A stretch of 64,000 bases of DNA from Penium margaritaceum (lineage: Eukaryota; Streptophyta; Zygnematophyceae; Desmidiales; Peniaceae), in NCBI GenBank assembly GCA_023375785.1, contig SZWC01001168.1, positions 159,316-223,315 of the forward strand, given 5' to 3'. Numbering within the stretch: position 1 is the first letter of the stretch; the number at the start of each line of letters is the position of its first letter. Shown in pieces: positions 1-9,759 of this stretch. Both the position numbers and the translations under genes were made by a program. Below the pieces are notes generated by a model that searched no databases, was not told where the DNA came from, and saw only the letters and a list, made by a program, of their open reading frames with translations.

Positions 1-215
1 GATTCTCACAAAAAGGGTGAAAAAAGATGCCAACATTTCAAATTGATCCAGGACTTCAACTCACAATTCAATTACAGTTTGGGCCTCCCCCTCTCTAAAA
101 CAATTCAATTTCTGATTGAATCGAGGCAATTCAAACAATTTAAAATAATCAAAAGGTCAATTAAAGTCAATTTTCAATTCAATGTAATCGAACCGTAATA
201 GAACTACCAGCCCTA
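1..215. mobile_element. Right end of a hAT-like non-autonomous element (partial)
   Basis: AT-rich sequence unlike the Copia DNA next to it, with many copies of CAATTCAATT/AATTGAATTG-type words in both orientations. It stops at CCAGCCCTA (207-215), which read inward is TAGGGCTGG, a common type of hAT terminus. From 216 the DNA matches the linker region found in other group A Copia copies here. Clustered subterminal repeats are typical of hAT elements. The other end lies outside the window, so neither the terminal inverted repeat nor the 8-bp target duplication can be confirmed. Confidence 0.42.
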
Positions 216-906
216 GCTGGGACAACTGCTGCTGCTGGTGATGCTGCATCTCCTTCCTCTCCTTCTGCCGATGAGGCCGTTGTATGTGCTACATCAGACA
301 TGGGAGAGTAGACTGGTTCTCCCACTATCAGAGTGGAGGAAGGATCAAGAGAGGTTAGGTCAGGAAGGATATCTACTCCCACTGTCTCGTCAGCGAGTGA
401 TTCAGCTGCCTCTTCACAAACAATGTTGGTGCCGATGACGTTGCTCTCGTTGAAGATGACATCCCTAGAGATGATAACGTTGCCTATATCTCTCTCGTAG
501 AGGCGGTAGGCCTTGTTTGCCACATCTTAGCCAATTATCAGCATCTGTGCGCTCTTCGGGTCCCATTTATGTCGCATCTCCTTCGGCACGTGCATGTGTG
601 CCAAGCTGCCAAATGCGCGAAGATGATCCACGCTCGGCTTCTTGCCGAACCACGCCTCGTACGGCGTCATCTGTTCCAGCGCCTTAGTTGGACTGCGGTT
701 CTTGATGTAGACTGCAGTGCTCACTTCGGCCTAGAAGTCATAGGTCAGCCAAGCCACGTGCAGCATGGAACGTGCCGACTCAGCGATGGTGCGGTTGGCG
801 CGTTCTTCCATGCCATTCTGCTGCGGCAAGTATGGCGCGGTGCGCTGTGCCTTGATGCCTGCTGCTGCGAGGTACTCCATGACCTCTTTGCCCAGGTACT
901 CTCCGC

Positions 907-1234
907 TAAGGGTGCACACCGGGTAAGATTCCCGAATCCAAGATTGGATTCGGATTCACGAATCCGAATCCAAGTATGGCTTCGATTCACGAATCCAAAT
1001 CTGGATTCGCGAATCCTAAGGATTCACAAATCTTTTCCGAATCCTACAGGTTATGGAAAGTAAAACTCCTCTTGTTTGCCACAGAAAACCATGTTTTCCA
1101 AGTTGAAACTTGTGCAAAAAAGATCCCCGAATCCCGAATCGAATCCTAATGAAGGATTCGGATCCCTGAATCCGAATCCAGATCCGGATTCACGAATCTT
1201 ATTCACGAATCCTAGGATTTGGTGTGCAGCCTTA
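907..1234. mobile_element. hAT-type non-autonomous element, 328 bp (copy 1)
   Basis: Inserted in the A1 integrase region. The ends are inverted repeats: TAAGGGTGCACACC on the left, and TAAGGCTGCACACC when the right end is read inward (one mismatch in 14). It is flanked by an 8-bp target duplication, CTCTCCGC (899-906) and CTCTCCGT (1235-1242). Related Copia copies at 12110 and 52130 read straight through this site, confirming an insertion. The interior is dense in GGATTCG/CGAATCC words in both orientations. The 8-bp duplication, TA-starting termini and subterminal repeats fit hAT. There is no transposase, so it would have depended on an autonomous relative. Confidence 0.85.
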
Positions 1235-1623
1235 CTCTCCGTCACATTCGCTGCGCAACGCCTTGATCTTCTTGCCAGTTTTGCTCTCCACCATTGCCTT
1301 GAACTCCTTGAACCTGTCAAAGTAGTGATCCTTGGAGGAAAGGAAGTACATAACAGTGTAACGGCAGAAATCATCAATGAAGATGAGGAAATACCTATAG
1401 CCTCCAAAGGTCTAGGTCTGCTTCGGGCTACACAAGTCTTTGTGGACGAGCTCAAGCACCTCCTTCATGCGCTCCCCTGCTCCAGAGAACACCTTGCGAT
1501 GCTGCTTTCCCTCCAAACGGCCGATGCACAACTACTACTCAAAGTTGGAGATGGTGGGCAAGTCACGCACCATCTGCTTTATTTGAAGTTGCTACAAGGC
1601 GGGCATGCCGATGTGACCGTAGC

Positions 1624-2366
1624 TAAGGCTGCACACGAATCCTTGGATTCGTGAATCCATTTAAAAAATCCCGAATCCGGATCCGAATTCACGAATCCGG
1701 ATCCAGGGTCGGGTCTCGTTCAGGATTTGGGAATCCAGCAACGAATCCTGGAAGGAACAAAGGGTGAGGGAGGGGGGTGAAAAAAAATGGACCTGGTCCA
1801 GCTCACGTCCGACTATCATGCGAGGATGCGGATGAATTAAATCTTTGAAGTTTCAAAACTTCGGAAGCTCACAACTACGCTAACTTGCGGGAATCGTGCA
1901 TGTGCCAGGTCATCAGCCTGACACATGCACGAAGCTGGCGACAACGAATTCGCTACTCGCACGTCTTCCACAAGCAAGTGGCGATTCACTACGCAATACT
2001 CAGGATCTTGAACTACATTTGGCTGGCGTACAAAGTCCTGACGCGTCCGTCGGCCAAGCCAGTTCATGGAAGCCTGGCGTCAAGCGAATCAGGTGTCAGG
2101 CCTGACTGCAGGCTTTGCTTCCGTACCGATCTGGGCACTGCTACATCGCTAGTGCAAAGAATGGGAGTTGCACCAGAGGTCATCCGATACTCTTTAGCAG
2201 CCATGTATTTTCTTGGACACCCCCAAGGATTCGACAAGATTCGTGAATCCACAACGATTCGCGAATCTTGGATTCGGATTCGCAAATCTGAATCCTGCAG
2301 TGGATTCGGACTCTCAAATCCGAATCCACCTTCAGATTCGCGAACCGGATTCGGTGTGCAGCCTTA
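1624..2366. mobile_element. hAT-type non-autonomous element, 743 bp (copy 2, with extra interior)
   Basis: Same family as the 328-bp element: it starts TAAGGCTGCACAC and ends GTGTGCAGCCTTA. It carries GGATTCG/CGAATCC clusters at both ends (about 1636-1750 and 2225-2355). The flanking 8-bp duplication is degraded: ACCGTAGC (1616-1623) versus ATCATAGC (2367-2374). The empty site is seen in A4 near 12470 and in A8 near 52500. Unlike copy 1, the middle (about 1751-2224) is unrelated to the repeat words and could be captured DNA. No transposase is visible. Confidence 0.82.
1751..2224. other. Unexplained interior of the longer hAT-type element (possible captured DNA)
   Basis: About 470 bp lacking the GGATTCG words, with higher sequence complexity, lying between the two repeat clusters. 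It holds an imperfect inverted repeat, GTGCATGTGCCAGG ... CCTGACACATGCAC (about 1896-1929), and a short palindrome GAAGTTTCAAAACTTC near 1848. Open stretches of about 70 codons occur on both strands, but I recognise no domain and none is convincing as a gene. It could be a captured host fragment, the remnant interior of the autonomous hAT, or another insertion. Confidence 0.4.
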
Positions 2367-2457
2367 ATCATAGCGCGCATGCCAGATTTTGCCATCTGTC
2401 GCGTGCACCACTACTGCAAGACTATGCTCACGCGAGATCTTGGTTGCCCCCAACAGG

Positions 2458-3189
2458 TGTTGGAACTGGAGGACAGAGGGAGCCTTGGAGCAGCAAACAT
2501 GTGGGACTCGAAGGGCATCACTTGTGCTGAAGAATGGTTGTTTAATCACTCAAAATGATGGACTACGTGTAGAGCTAGAGCTTGGGCAAGTCTGCCCCCT
2601 CACAGGCCACACAATTTAGCCATGGAGGCTAAGGCTCATACACTAGAGTCCATAATCTCACATAAGAGAGGAAATCAGCCTAGCAATCAGGCCGACCACT
2701 CACACACGACCTAGAGAGCTAGAAAATGCTGTCATGGCACACTCCTAGTGATCACATAACCCACAATCACATGGAGAATTGCCATGTGTTCATGGCTAGC
2801 ACACAAGGATCTCTCCTCACCTAAAAACTAAGGAGAGATACCTTTTTCCTAGTCAACACACTTTGACAAGGCAACCCAAGAATCTAAGACCTTTTTGGAT
2901 ATTTCTCCCATCACGTCTTGACCCTGGACCTCTTGCCTTCTTCTTTTCTCAGGCATGGAGCCATCGCCCATGGTCACCCAGATACCGGCGGTCGATGACC
3001 CCAGAAACTTCGAAATGTCATATCTCCCAATCTGACCGCTGGATCGTCATGAAACTTGAACCGTGGACATTTTGCCACTTGATCTTTCCAATGAAGACGT
3101 TGGATGGAGAATCAGAGTAGGCATATGGTAGTTTCTTGGTTCTTGCTCTTGTGGACCTGAAACTGAGCCGGATGGCTTCTTTTCCAACA
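2458..3189 (-). repeat. Solo group A Copia LTR inside A1
   Basis: A 732-bp LTR in minus orientation, starting TGTTGGAACTGG and ending TTCCAACA on the plus strand, with no internal region attached. The flanks are ACAGG (2453-2457) and ACAAG (3190-3194), a 5-bp target duplication with one difference. On either side the A1 gag-pre-integrase sequence continues, as judged from A6 near 31195. It is best explained as the product of recombination between the two LTRs of a former full element. Confidence 0.85.
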
Positions 3190-3640
3190 ACAAGCGGTAC
3201 ATGTCGCCTTCCTTCACCGACCTGGCCAGCTCCTCCCTTGTTTCCTTATCGAGGATGTAGCCATAGTCGTCGTCAAAGAAGACTCGCAGTCCTTTGTTGG
3301 TAAGAGAGGACACTTAGAGAAGTTTGAACGCAGCATCATGTATATACTGCACGCCATGGAACACACCCACTTCAATGCCACGCGGGGTCTCTAACCACAT
3401 CTCCACAATCCCAATCCCCTCAGCATACACCACCCGGTCATTACCCAGAGCGATACGACGGGGAGGGATGGACAGCAGCTCTGTAAACCACTCCTCGTGA
3501 TGTGTTAGGCTCTTCGTACACATTGAGTCCTTGTACCATGCGAGATCTGCCTTCTCCACCTGCGACATGTTAGACTTGGCCATGAAGAGATGGTCCCGCA
3601 CCTCCTTGGCCACGTTCATGTTGCCAAAGTGGCGAACACC

Positions 3641-4531
3641 AGTCTGGTTGTGTTGCTGCTGCTGCTGCTGACGCTACTGTGACTGCTGGTGCTGCTGCTG
3701 TGGAGATTGCTACTTTTTCTGTTGCTGCTCGTGCTCCTTCTAATCCCCTTGAGCTTGAAACACTTCTTTTTTTAGTGTCCTTCTTTCTGGCAGTAGTGGC
3801 ATTTACCTTTCTTCTTGCCTCTATGCTGCCCAGACTACTGGTATTGCTGCTGGTTGCGTGAGCTCATGGCCACAAAAGCTGCTTCACTACTACCGATGCC
3901 ATTGCGCTTTGCTGCATTGTGAGACAATTCCACATGCACCAAGTGTGTGCAGATGAAGTGGAGGGCGAGAGTTGGCTCGCACTCCAGCATCTCGCGTACC
4001 GTATCGCAAGAGGATGATGGAGCGCGTCTAATCCACAGGGTTGCCGGGTGCTCTTAGTTGCTTTGCCAGCTCCTTTGCCCTGTCCAGGTACGCCTCAATC
4101 CCTTCACCACCCTGCGTTTTCAACACCATCATCTTCTCCTCCAAAAGCACAAGGAATGCATGATCCTTGCCCTCATACTTCTTGCACAACATATCCCACC
4201 CGACCTTTGTAGTTGCCTTGTCACTCATGTACTGAAGATGCGGGTTGTAGATGGTGTTGACAAGCAACCTGTAGGCCTGCCTGTCCTTCCACTCCTCATA
4301 CACCGCTCGTGCAGTTACAGATGACCATGCACTGGCTGCACTCCTTTGAGGCATCGTCCCCGCCACCACCTGTGTTGCGGTGATGCCTGTTGCTTGTGGA
4401 TTTGGAGCTGACTCGTCGCCGCTCACCACCTCCCTGAAGCCCCCCTCCTCCAAAAGGATGCGGGTACGGATCTTCCAAAACATGAAGTTGGCGTGTCCCT
4501 CCAGCCTCTCCAAAGGCTGGGCTACAATCAC
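3641..4531 (-). pseudogene. A1 gag remains
   Basis: Read leftwards from an ATG at 4531. The N-terminus has PLERLEGHANFMFWKIRTR and EEGGFREVVSGDE, the hallmark of this family's Gag (compare A9 at 45183). It is followed by the YEEWKDRQAYRLL and LLEEKMMVLKTQGGEGIEAYLDRAKELAKQLR type segments. A glutamine-rich/CTG-repeat tail precedes protease. Gag would have formed the cytoplasmic virus-like particle. The copy is damaged in several places. Confidence 0.8.
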
Positions 4532-5180
4532 AACCCCTGCTGCTGCGATTTGAGCCTTGGTGATACTCAGCGCAGCCCTTGGGTGGTGGCGCTATCCCTG
4601 CTTCTGTTGCTTCTTCTGCCAGGAATCTATCTGACAGAAAATGGACAGTAGATGCCAGCAGACTATGACTTTGGAAAAACTCAGCCCACCACTGGAAAAT
4701 TCAGCTCAAAACCTTTCAGATCAAACCATAAAACAGGGTCATTAACAGAGGATTGTGAAAGATATGCCCTCTTGAAAGCAGGGTATGCTTCTGCTCCTAC
4801 TCCAACTCAGATCAGCCAGCTTGCAAATAGCGTTTCTCCCAAACGAATCAAGGGAATGCAAACATTTTCGCTTCAATGGAAAGCTAAGGAAAAATACTAA
4901 AATTTGCATGTGCCACTTTTTAAATTTGACAAAGAAACAAGAGAGTTATGGCCAGAACAAGGCGACGGTCTTACTCATAAAGAAGAGTGTAGCCCTGACC
5001 GACCTCGTTTTGAGCATAGCTCTCAATCCGACCGTTCGATCTTTGTGAATTTGGACTCCTTGCAAAGCTTTGTCTTGCAGAATTGAAGTTTTAATGGTCG
5101 ATTGTCAAATTTGGTCAACGTTTGACTATAATCCGTCACTCTCAAAGTGACAGCTTGTGTTGGCTGAAACTGGCAGAACT
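4532..5180 (-). other. A1 leader between primer-binding site and gag
   Basis: About 650 bp of untranslated leader, similar to the leaders of A6, A7 and A9. It includes a diverged copy of the ATCCAACGGTCGGATTG-type motif that also occurs in the LTRs. No open reading frame of its own is credible. Confidence 0.7.
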
Positions 5181-5194
5181 TGGCTCTGATACCA
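5181..5194 (-). promoter_or_regulatory. Primer-binding site of A1 (initiator Met-tRNA 3' end)
   Basis: TGGCTCTGATACCA on the plus strand, i.e. TGGTATCAGAGCCA in element sense. This is complementary to the 3' end of plant initiator Met-tRNA, the usual primer site of plant Copia elements. It lies 2 bp inside the 5' LTR. Confidence 0.9.
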
Positions 5195-5196
5195 AA

Positions 5197-5934
5197 TGCT
5201 GCAACTGGAGGAGAGAGGGAGCCTTGGAGCAGCGAACATGTGGGACTGAAAAGGCATCAGTTGTGCTGAATAATGGTTTTTGAATCACTCAAAATGATGA
5301 CGTACATATAGAGCTAGAGCTTGGGCAAGTCAGCCCTCTCACAAGCCACACCACTTATCCATGGAGGTAAAGGCTCACACACTAGAGTCCACGATCTCAC
5401 ACAAGATAGGAAATCAGCCTAGCAATCAGGCTGACCAGTCACAGACTACCTAGAAAGCTAGAGAATGCGTTCATGGCACACTCGTAGTGGTCACATCACC
5501 CAAAATCCAATGGAGAATTGCCATGTGTGCATGGCTAGCACACAAGTATCTCACCTCGCCTAAAAAGGAAGGAGAGGTAGTTTTATCCTAGTCCGCACAC
5601 TCTGACAAGGCAATCCTAAGACCAAGGACCTTTTTGGATATTTCTTCCATCACGTCTTGACCCTAGACCTCTTGCCTTTTTCTTTTCTCATGCTAAGGCA
5701 TGGAGCCGTCACCTATGCTCACCCAGACATCGGAGGTCCATGACCTCGGAAACTTCGAAAATTCATATCTCCCAATCCGACCATTGGATTGGCCTGAAAT
5801 GTGCACTGTGTACAATTTTCCACCTGATCGTTCCAATGAAGAAGACGGATTGATGATCGGAGCAGGCATCTGGTAGTTTCCTGGAACTTGCTCCTGTGGA
5901 CCTGAAATTGAGCCGGGTGGCCACTTTTCCAACA
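5197..5934 (-). repeat. 5' LTR of A1
   Basis: 738-bp LTR bounded by TGCTGCAACTGG at 5197 and TTTTCCAACA at 5934 on the plus strand. It is homologous to the other group A LTRs. The next bases (from 5935) belong to gag of the plus-strand element A3. Confidence 0.85.
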
Positions 5935-7019
5935 CTTCGTTACAATGCAGTGATGCGTTATGGTGATGCTAGCATTGTAGCAACTTTTGTGGCCACAAGC
6001 TCACACAACCAGCAGCAGTAGCAGTTTGGGCAGTAGTGAGCCAAGAAGAAAGGCATGTGCCCCTATTGCCTGATTGAGGGGCACTACAAAAAGGAGTTCT
6101 TTAGATTCATAAGGGTCCAGAACGAACAATAGCAGCAGAAGCAACAGCCTTCATAGCAATAGGAGTAGCGGTCAATGTGTTATTAGGTGCAGTAGGAACA
6201 GTTATGCTAGACTAGAGTATGCCACTTTAACAATATGAACGTGGCAAAGGAGGTGCATGACCGCCTCTTCATGGAAAACTCTAATATAGGGCAGGTGGAA
6301 AAGATGGGTGTGGCATGGTACAAGGACTCAGGATGTACCAAGAGTCTGACACACTAAAAAAAGTGTTTCTTGTAGTTGCTTTCAATTGCCCCTTGCCTTA
6401 TTGCTTTTAGTCAATTATCGCGTGGGGTATACTGAAGGCCTTGGGATTGTGGAAATGTGGTTGGAGATCCCGCGTTGTATTAGAATGGGAGTGTACAATG
6501 GCGTATTGTATGTATGTGATACTACGTTCAATATCCTCTTAGTCTCCTCTCTCACTAACATAGGACTGTGTGTTTTCATTAATGATAACTATAGCTGTAT
6601 CCTTAAGAAGGACATAGAAGAGGAGCTGACTAGGTTGGTGAAGGAGGACGACAGATACCACCTACTAGGGACGACCAGGATCCTGCGTGAGTGGACTATT
6701 GCAGCAATAGTGAAGGCAACAGATGGTGAGATCTGGTCTGCACGCTACGGCCACATCGGCATGTGTGCCTTGAAGCAGCTTCAAACAAAGGAGATGGTGC
6801 ATGACTTGTCCATAATTTCCAGATTTAAGCAGTAGTTATGCATCGGTTGTTTGGAAGGGAGTAGCATCGCGAGGCATTCTTTACAACAGGGGAACATGCA
6901 AAAGTGGTGCTATAGCTGGTCCATACACACTAGTGTGGCCTGATGCAGACCCAGAGCTTTGGGGCCTCTAGATGTTTCCCTACCTTCATTCATGATTTAA
7001 GCCATTACACTGTTGTGTA

Positions 7020-7319
7020 TCCTATTGCTTTTTTATTTGAACGAATGAAAAATTGCGAATTATAAATTTTATGAACTAGACGAGATTTTTTAGGTTTGAA
7101 TTATTTGGATAGTCCATAATGGTCGAATCTACATGAAATGGTACCTTGACTTCAATGTTGTATATGGAGAAAAACACCATGGAAGTTAAAAATCCCTTAG
7201 CGTTTCACATAATAATTGATTGAAATGATTTATATGGTATGTAGAATTTATTGAAAAAAGATGTAGCACATTCAATCAACTAAAAACACAATTAATTTCA
7301 AAATACAAGAGTAGTAGGA
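7020..7319. mobile_element. AT-rich 300-bp insert, possible TA-target MITE
   Basis: Copia integrase similarity stops at about 7018 and resumes at about 7322, judged against A6 (31550-31620). The intervening 300 bp is strongly AT-rich and unrelated. It begins TCCTA and ends TAGGA, flanked by TA on both sides (7018-7019, 7320-7321), which would suit a Tc1/mariner-type MITE. The inverted terminus is only 5-7 bp, so the class is a guess. Confidence 0.35.
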
Positions 7320-7434
7320 TAATTCTTTTCTTTCAAGGGTCTGTGCTTATGACAAGTTCAAGTAATTCAAGGCAATGGTGGAGAACCAGACCAACAAGAA
7401 AATCAAGGTGTTGTACTGCGACCGTGGTAGAGAG

Positions 7435-8204
7435 TGTTGACCTGATATGCTCCTTGTCCATCCCTGACATTTTGTCAGGCATAGGACGGACTAGGCATGC
7501 ACTGCTCCCTTGGAATAAGTCCCCTAAGTCCGGTCAAGATAGACAAGGCATGCACTGCTCCTTTGGAGCAAGTCCCCTTGGTCTAAATTGGATAGTATAG
7601 CCAGAAAACACTACATAGGACAACTCCTTGTGGCTTAGATGTTCCAGAGTTAGTCTCTGGAGCGAGAGGTCACAGGGTCAAATCCCAGCGTAGTGACTAA
7701 TTTTCTTTGTGACCAAAGGGGGAAAGGAAGGTTCTAAGAGACATCTTAGAACATTCCAAGGTCCTCCCTGGTGGCTGGCGCCACTTGGCAGTCACAGGGA
7801 GCGCCATGTAGGCAGGGGGGTTGATGCAATCCAGATTGCCCCCAAAGTGGCTCATACAAGGATCCACTTCGCGCCTAGCCTAGAAGCTGGCTCTAGGACT
7901 ATAAAAACCTATGAGTTTCCTGTCATTGATTACCGTTCTTACCGTTGAGACTCCTAACAGAGTTGTCCACCAGAGGCAGACACTAAAGAAGCATTGGTTG
8001 GTCTAAGCCCTAGGAGTTCGCTCCTCGCGCGAAAGTGACCAAGTGCTAAGGACATAGTGGAAGGACGTGATTCCTATGAAGTGCTCAGTGTGGAACCTAG
8101 GCTTTGAGGGTGATACAATCTCTTTGTTGCAATACCAAGAGCGGTCGATGGGAACCATTGTGTCGGAACCCGTTTTGTAGACTGTCGCCTCAGGCACGTT
8201 GACA
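7435..8204 (+). repeat. Solo B-type Copia LTR inside A3 integrase
   Basis: 770 bp starting TGTTGACCTGATATGC and ending GGCACGTTGACA, matching the LTRs of B1. Flanks are GAGAG (7430-7434) and GCGAG (8205-8209), a 5-bp target duplication with one difference. A7 near 40510 shows the empty site. No internal sequence remains, so it is a solo LTR. It contains the tRNA-like module at 7631-7697. Confidence 0.88.
7631..7697 (+). other. tRNA-like module in B-type solo LTR (A and B boxes)
   Basis: TGGCTTAGATG (7631-7641) fits the RNA polymerase III A-box consensus TRGYNNARNNG, and GGGTCAAATCC (7675-7685) is one base from the B box GGTTCRANNCC. Spacing is 44 bp, as in tRNA genes. CTC...GAG pairs just before AGGTC, and GTCAC/GTGAC encloses the B-box loop. 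It is too degenerate to be a tRNA. It sits 196 bp from the LTR start, like the copies in C and D LTRs. Confidence 0.55.
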
Positions 8205-8910
8205 GCGAGTACTCGAGCAAGGAGTTTCAAGACCACTTCCTAGCAGCTCGCATTACGGTATAGCCCACCACGCCATACTCGCCACAGCAGAACGGTGTAG
8301 CTGAATACAGTATCCCTACCATTGTTGAGTTGGCACACTACATGCTGCACGCAGCTTGGCTCACCAACGAGTTTTGGGGCAAAGTAGTGAGCACTACGGT
8401 TTACATCAAGAACCACAGTCCAAACAAGGCACAAGAACAGATCATACCATTCAAGGCGTGGTCCGCCAAGAAGCCAAACGTAGGTCATCTTCGAGCGTTT
8501 GGAAGCTCAGTGCACATGCATGTGTCCAAGGAGAAGGAAGAAAAATACGATACAAAGAGTGTACAAATACTGATGACCGGCTATGACGTGGCAAGCAAGG
8601 CATATCGCCAGCATGAGCGCGATACTGGCCACGCCATCATCTACAGGAATGTCGTCTTCAACGAGAGTAACATCATTAGTACCAATATTCTTTGTGAAGA
8701 GGCAGCAGAACTAACAACTAACAAGGTAGTGGGAGCATATACCCTTCTCGACCTAGTCTCTCCTCATCCTTCCTCTACTATGATAGTGGAAGAATCACTC
8801 TACTCTTCCATGTCTGATATAGCACACACACCAATCTCATTGGGAGAAGCAGAGAAAGGAGATATAGCTCTACCAGTAGCAGCAGTTGTGCTAGCAGTAC
8901 CAAGCTAGTC
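8205..8910 (+). pseudogene. A3 integrase C-terminal half and linker remains
   Basis: Contains the QNGVAEYS-type integrase end, a KNHSPNKAQEQIIPFKAW segment and a long linker reading GYDVASKAYRQHERDTGH and VVFNESNII (8330-8908). The linker is the group A signature between integrase and reverse transcriptase. It begins directly after the solo LTR and continues towards the RT start near 9060, where A4 cuts in. It is broken. Confidence 0.75.
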
Positions 8911-9090
8911 ATCCGTAAATCCTTCAGTACCAGGTCGTAGATACTCTCTCAGGGTATGCTACAAGCCTGGAGAGCACACCATTTCCTAGATGTTGCAGAA
9001 ACCAGAATCGATAAACGTCGTAGTTATAGTAGATTCATATGAACAAACGTGATACAAGGACATGGCTACACCAGTTTCAGCAGATTGGAT

Positions 9091-9746
9091 ATAGGATCAG
9101 CAGGAGAGAGGAAGCCTTGCGTCAGCGAGCATGTGGGACTGAAAGGGCATTTTTTGTGATGAAGAATGGTTGTTAAACAACTAAAAATAATGGAGTACAT
9201 ATGGAGCTAGAGCTTGGGCAAGTCAGTCCTCTCACAAGCCACACCACTTAGCCAAGGCTCGTACACTAGAGTCCACCATCTCACATAAGAGAGGAAATCA
9301 GCCTAGCAATCCGGCTGACCAGTCACACTCGACCTACAAAGCTAAAAAATGCTCTCTTGGCTCACTTCTAGTGGTCATATAACCCACAATTGCATGGAGA
9401 ATCGCCATGTATCCATGGCTAGCACACAAGAATCTCACCTCACCAAAAACATAACGAGAGGTACCTTTATCATAGTCAGCACACTCAGACAAGGCAATCC
9501 TAAGGCCAAGGACCCTTTTTGGATGTATTTACCATCAGGTCTTGACCATGAATGTTTACCGGATATTTCAAAACTTCATATTCTCAATTCGATCATTATA
9601 TCATCTTGAAACTTGGATTGTAGACAACTTTCTACCAGGTCTTTGCAATGGTGAAATCCAATTGCCAATCAGAGCAAGCATATATCAATTTCCTAAAATG
9701 TGCTCCTGTGGACCTGAAATTGAGCCGGATGCCCCGACGTCCAACA
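9091..9746 (-). repeat. 3' LTR of A4
   Basis: About 655 bp of group A LTR in minus orientation, ending GTCCAACA at 9746. It is followed by ATCTCCTACTTTG, the complement of the polypurine tract. The left edge is blurred where it meets A3 (about 9085-9095), and no clean 5-bp duplication is visible. Confidence 0.75.
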
Positions 9747-9759
9747 ATCTCCTACTTTG

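Larger units (their letters stand above)
216..3640 (-). pseudogene. A1 pol remains: protease, gag-pre-integrase, integrase, linker
   Basis: Integrase is recognised from the YVSK/YLGK-like core, the stretch around PYLPQQNGMEERANRT (731-919) and the C-terminal NRSPTKALEQMTPYEAWFGKKP (527-724). The latter is the usual Copia integrase end, followed by the GYDVASKAYRLYERDTGH-type linker segment (179-523). The protease/pre-integrase part (3190-3640) shows WYKDS and CTKSLTH. In life, integrase would insert the cDNA and protease would cut Gag-Pol. The region is split by three later insertions and no longer codes for a whole protein. Confidence 0.85.
216..5934 (-). mobile_element. A1: Copia (group A) LTR retrotransposon, broken, 3' end off-window
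   Basis: Read on the minus strand from 5934 leftwards: 5' LTR, primer-binding site, leader, gag, protease, gag-pre-integrase, then integrase and the linker before reverse transcriptase. Copia order (integrase before RT) is supported by comparison with the other group A copies. It is interrupted by a solo LTR (2458-3189) and two hAT-type elements (907-1234, 1624-2366), and its left end meets the hAT-like DNA at 1-215. Its 5' LTR abuts A3 gag sequence, so A1 probably inserted into A3. It carries multiple breaks and is an old copy. Confidence 0.85.
5935..9090 (+). mobile_element. A3: Copia (group A) element, internal part only, broken
   Basis: Plus-strand order: end of gag (about 5940-6200, VATSSHNQQQQ-like), protease (WYKDSGCTKSLTH, about 6310-6350), gag-pre-integrase (about 6400-6890), integrase and linker (about 6890-8910), and the start of the RT region near 9060. 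It is interrupted by a 300-bp AT-rich insert (7020-7319) and a solo B-type LTR (7435-8204). Its 5' side is cut by A1 and its 3' side by A4, and no LTR of its own is seen. It is heavily decayed and seems to be the oldest layer of the nest. Confidence 0.8.

Noticed and set aside
569-1063. 164-codon plus-strand frame at the left edge
   Set aside because: Antisense to A1 integrase and crossing into the hAT-type element.
7700-7948. 79-codon frame after the tRNA-like module
   Set aside because: It lies wholly inside the solo LTR and has no support as a gene.
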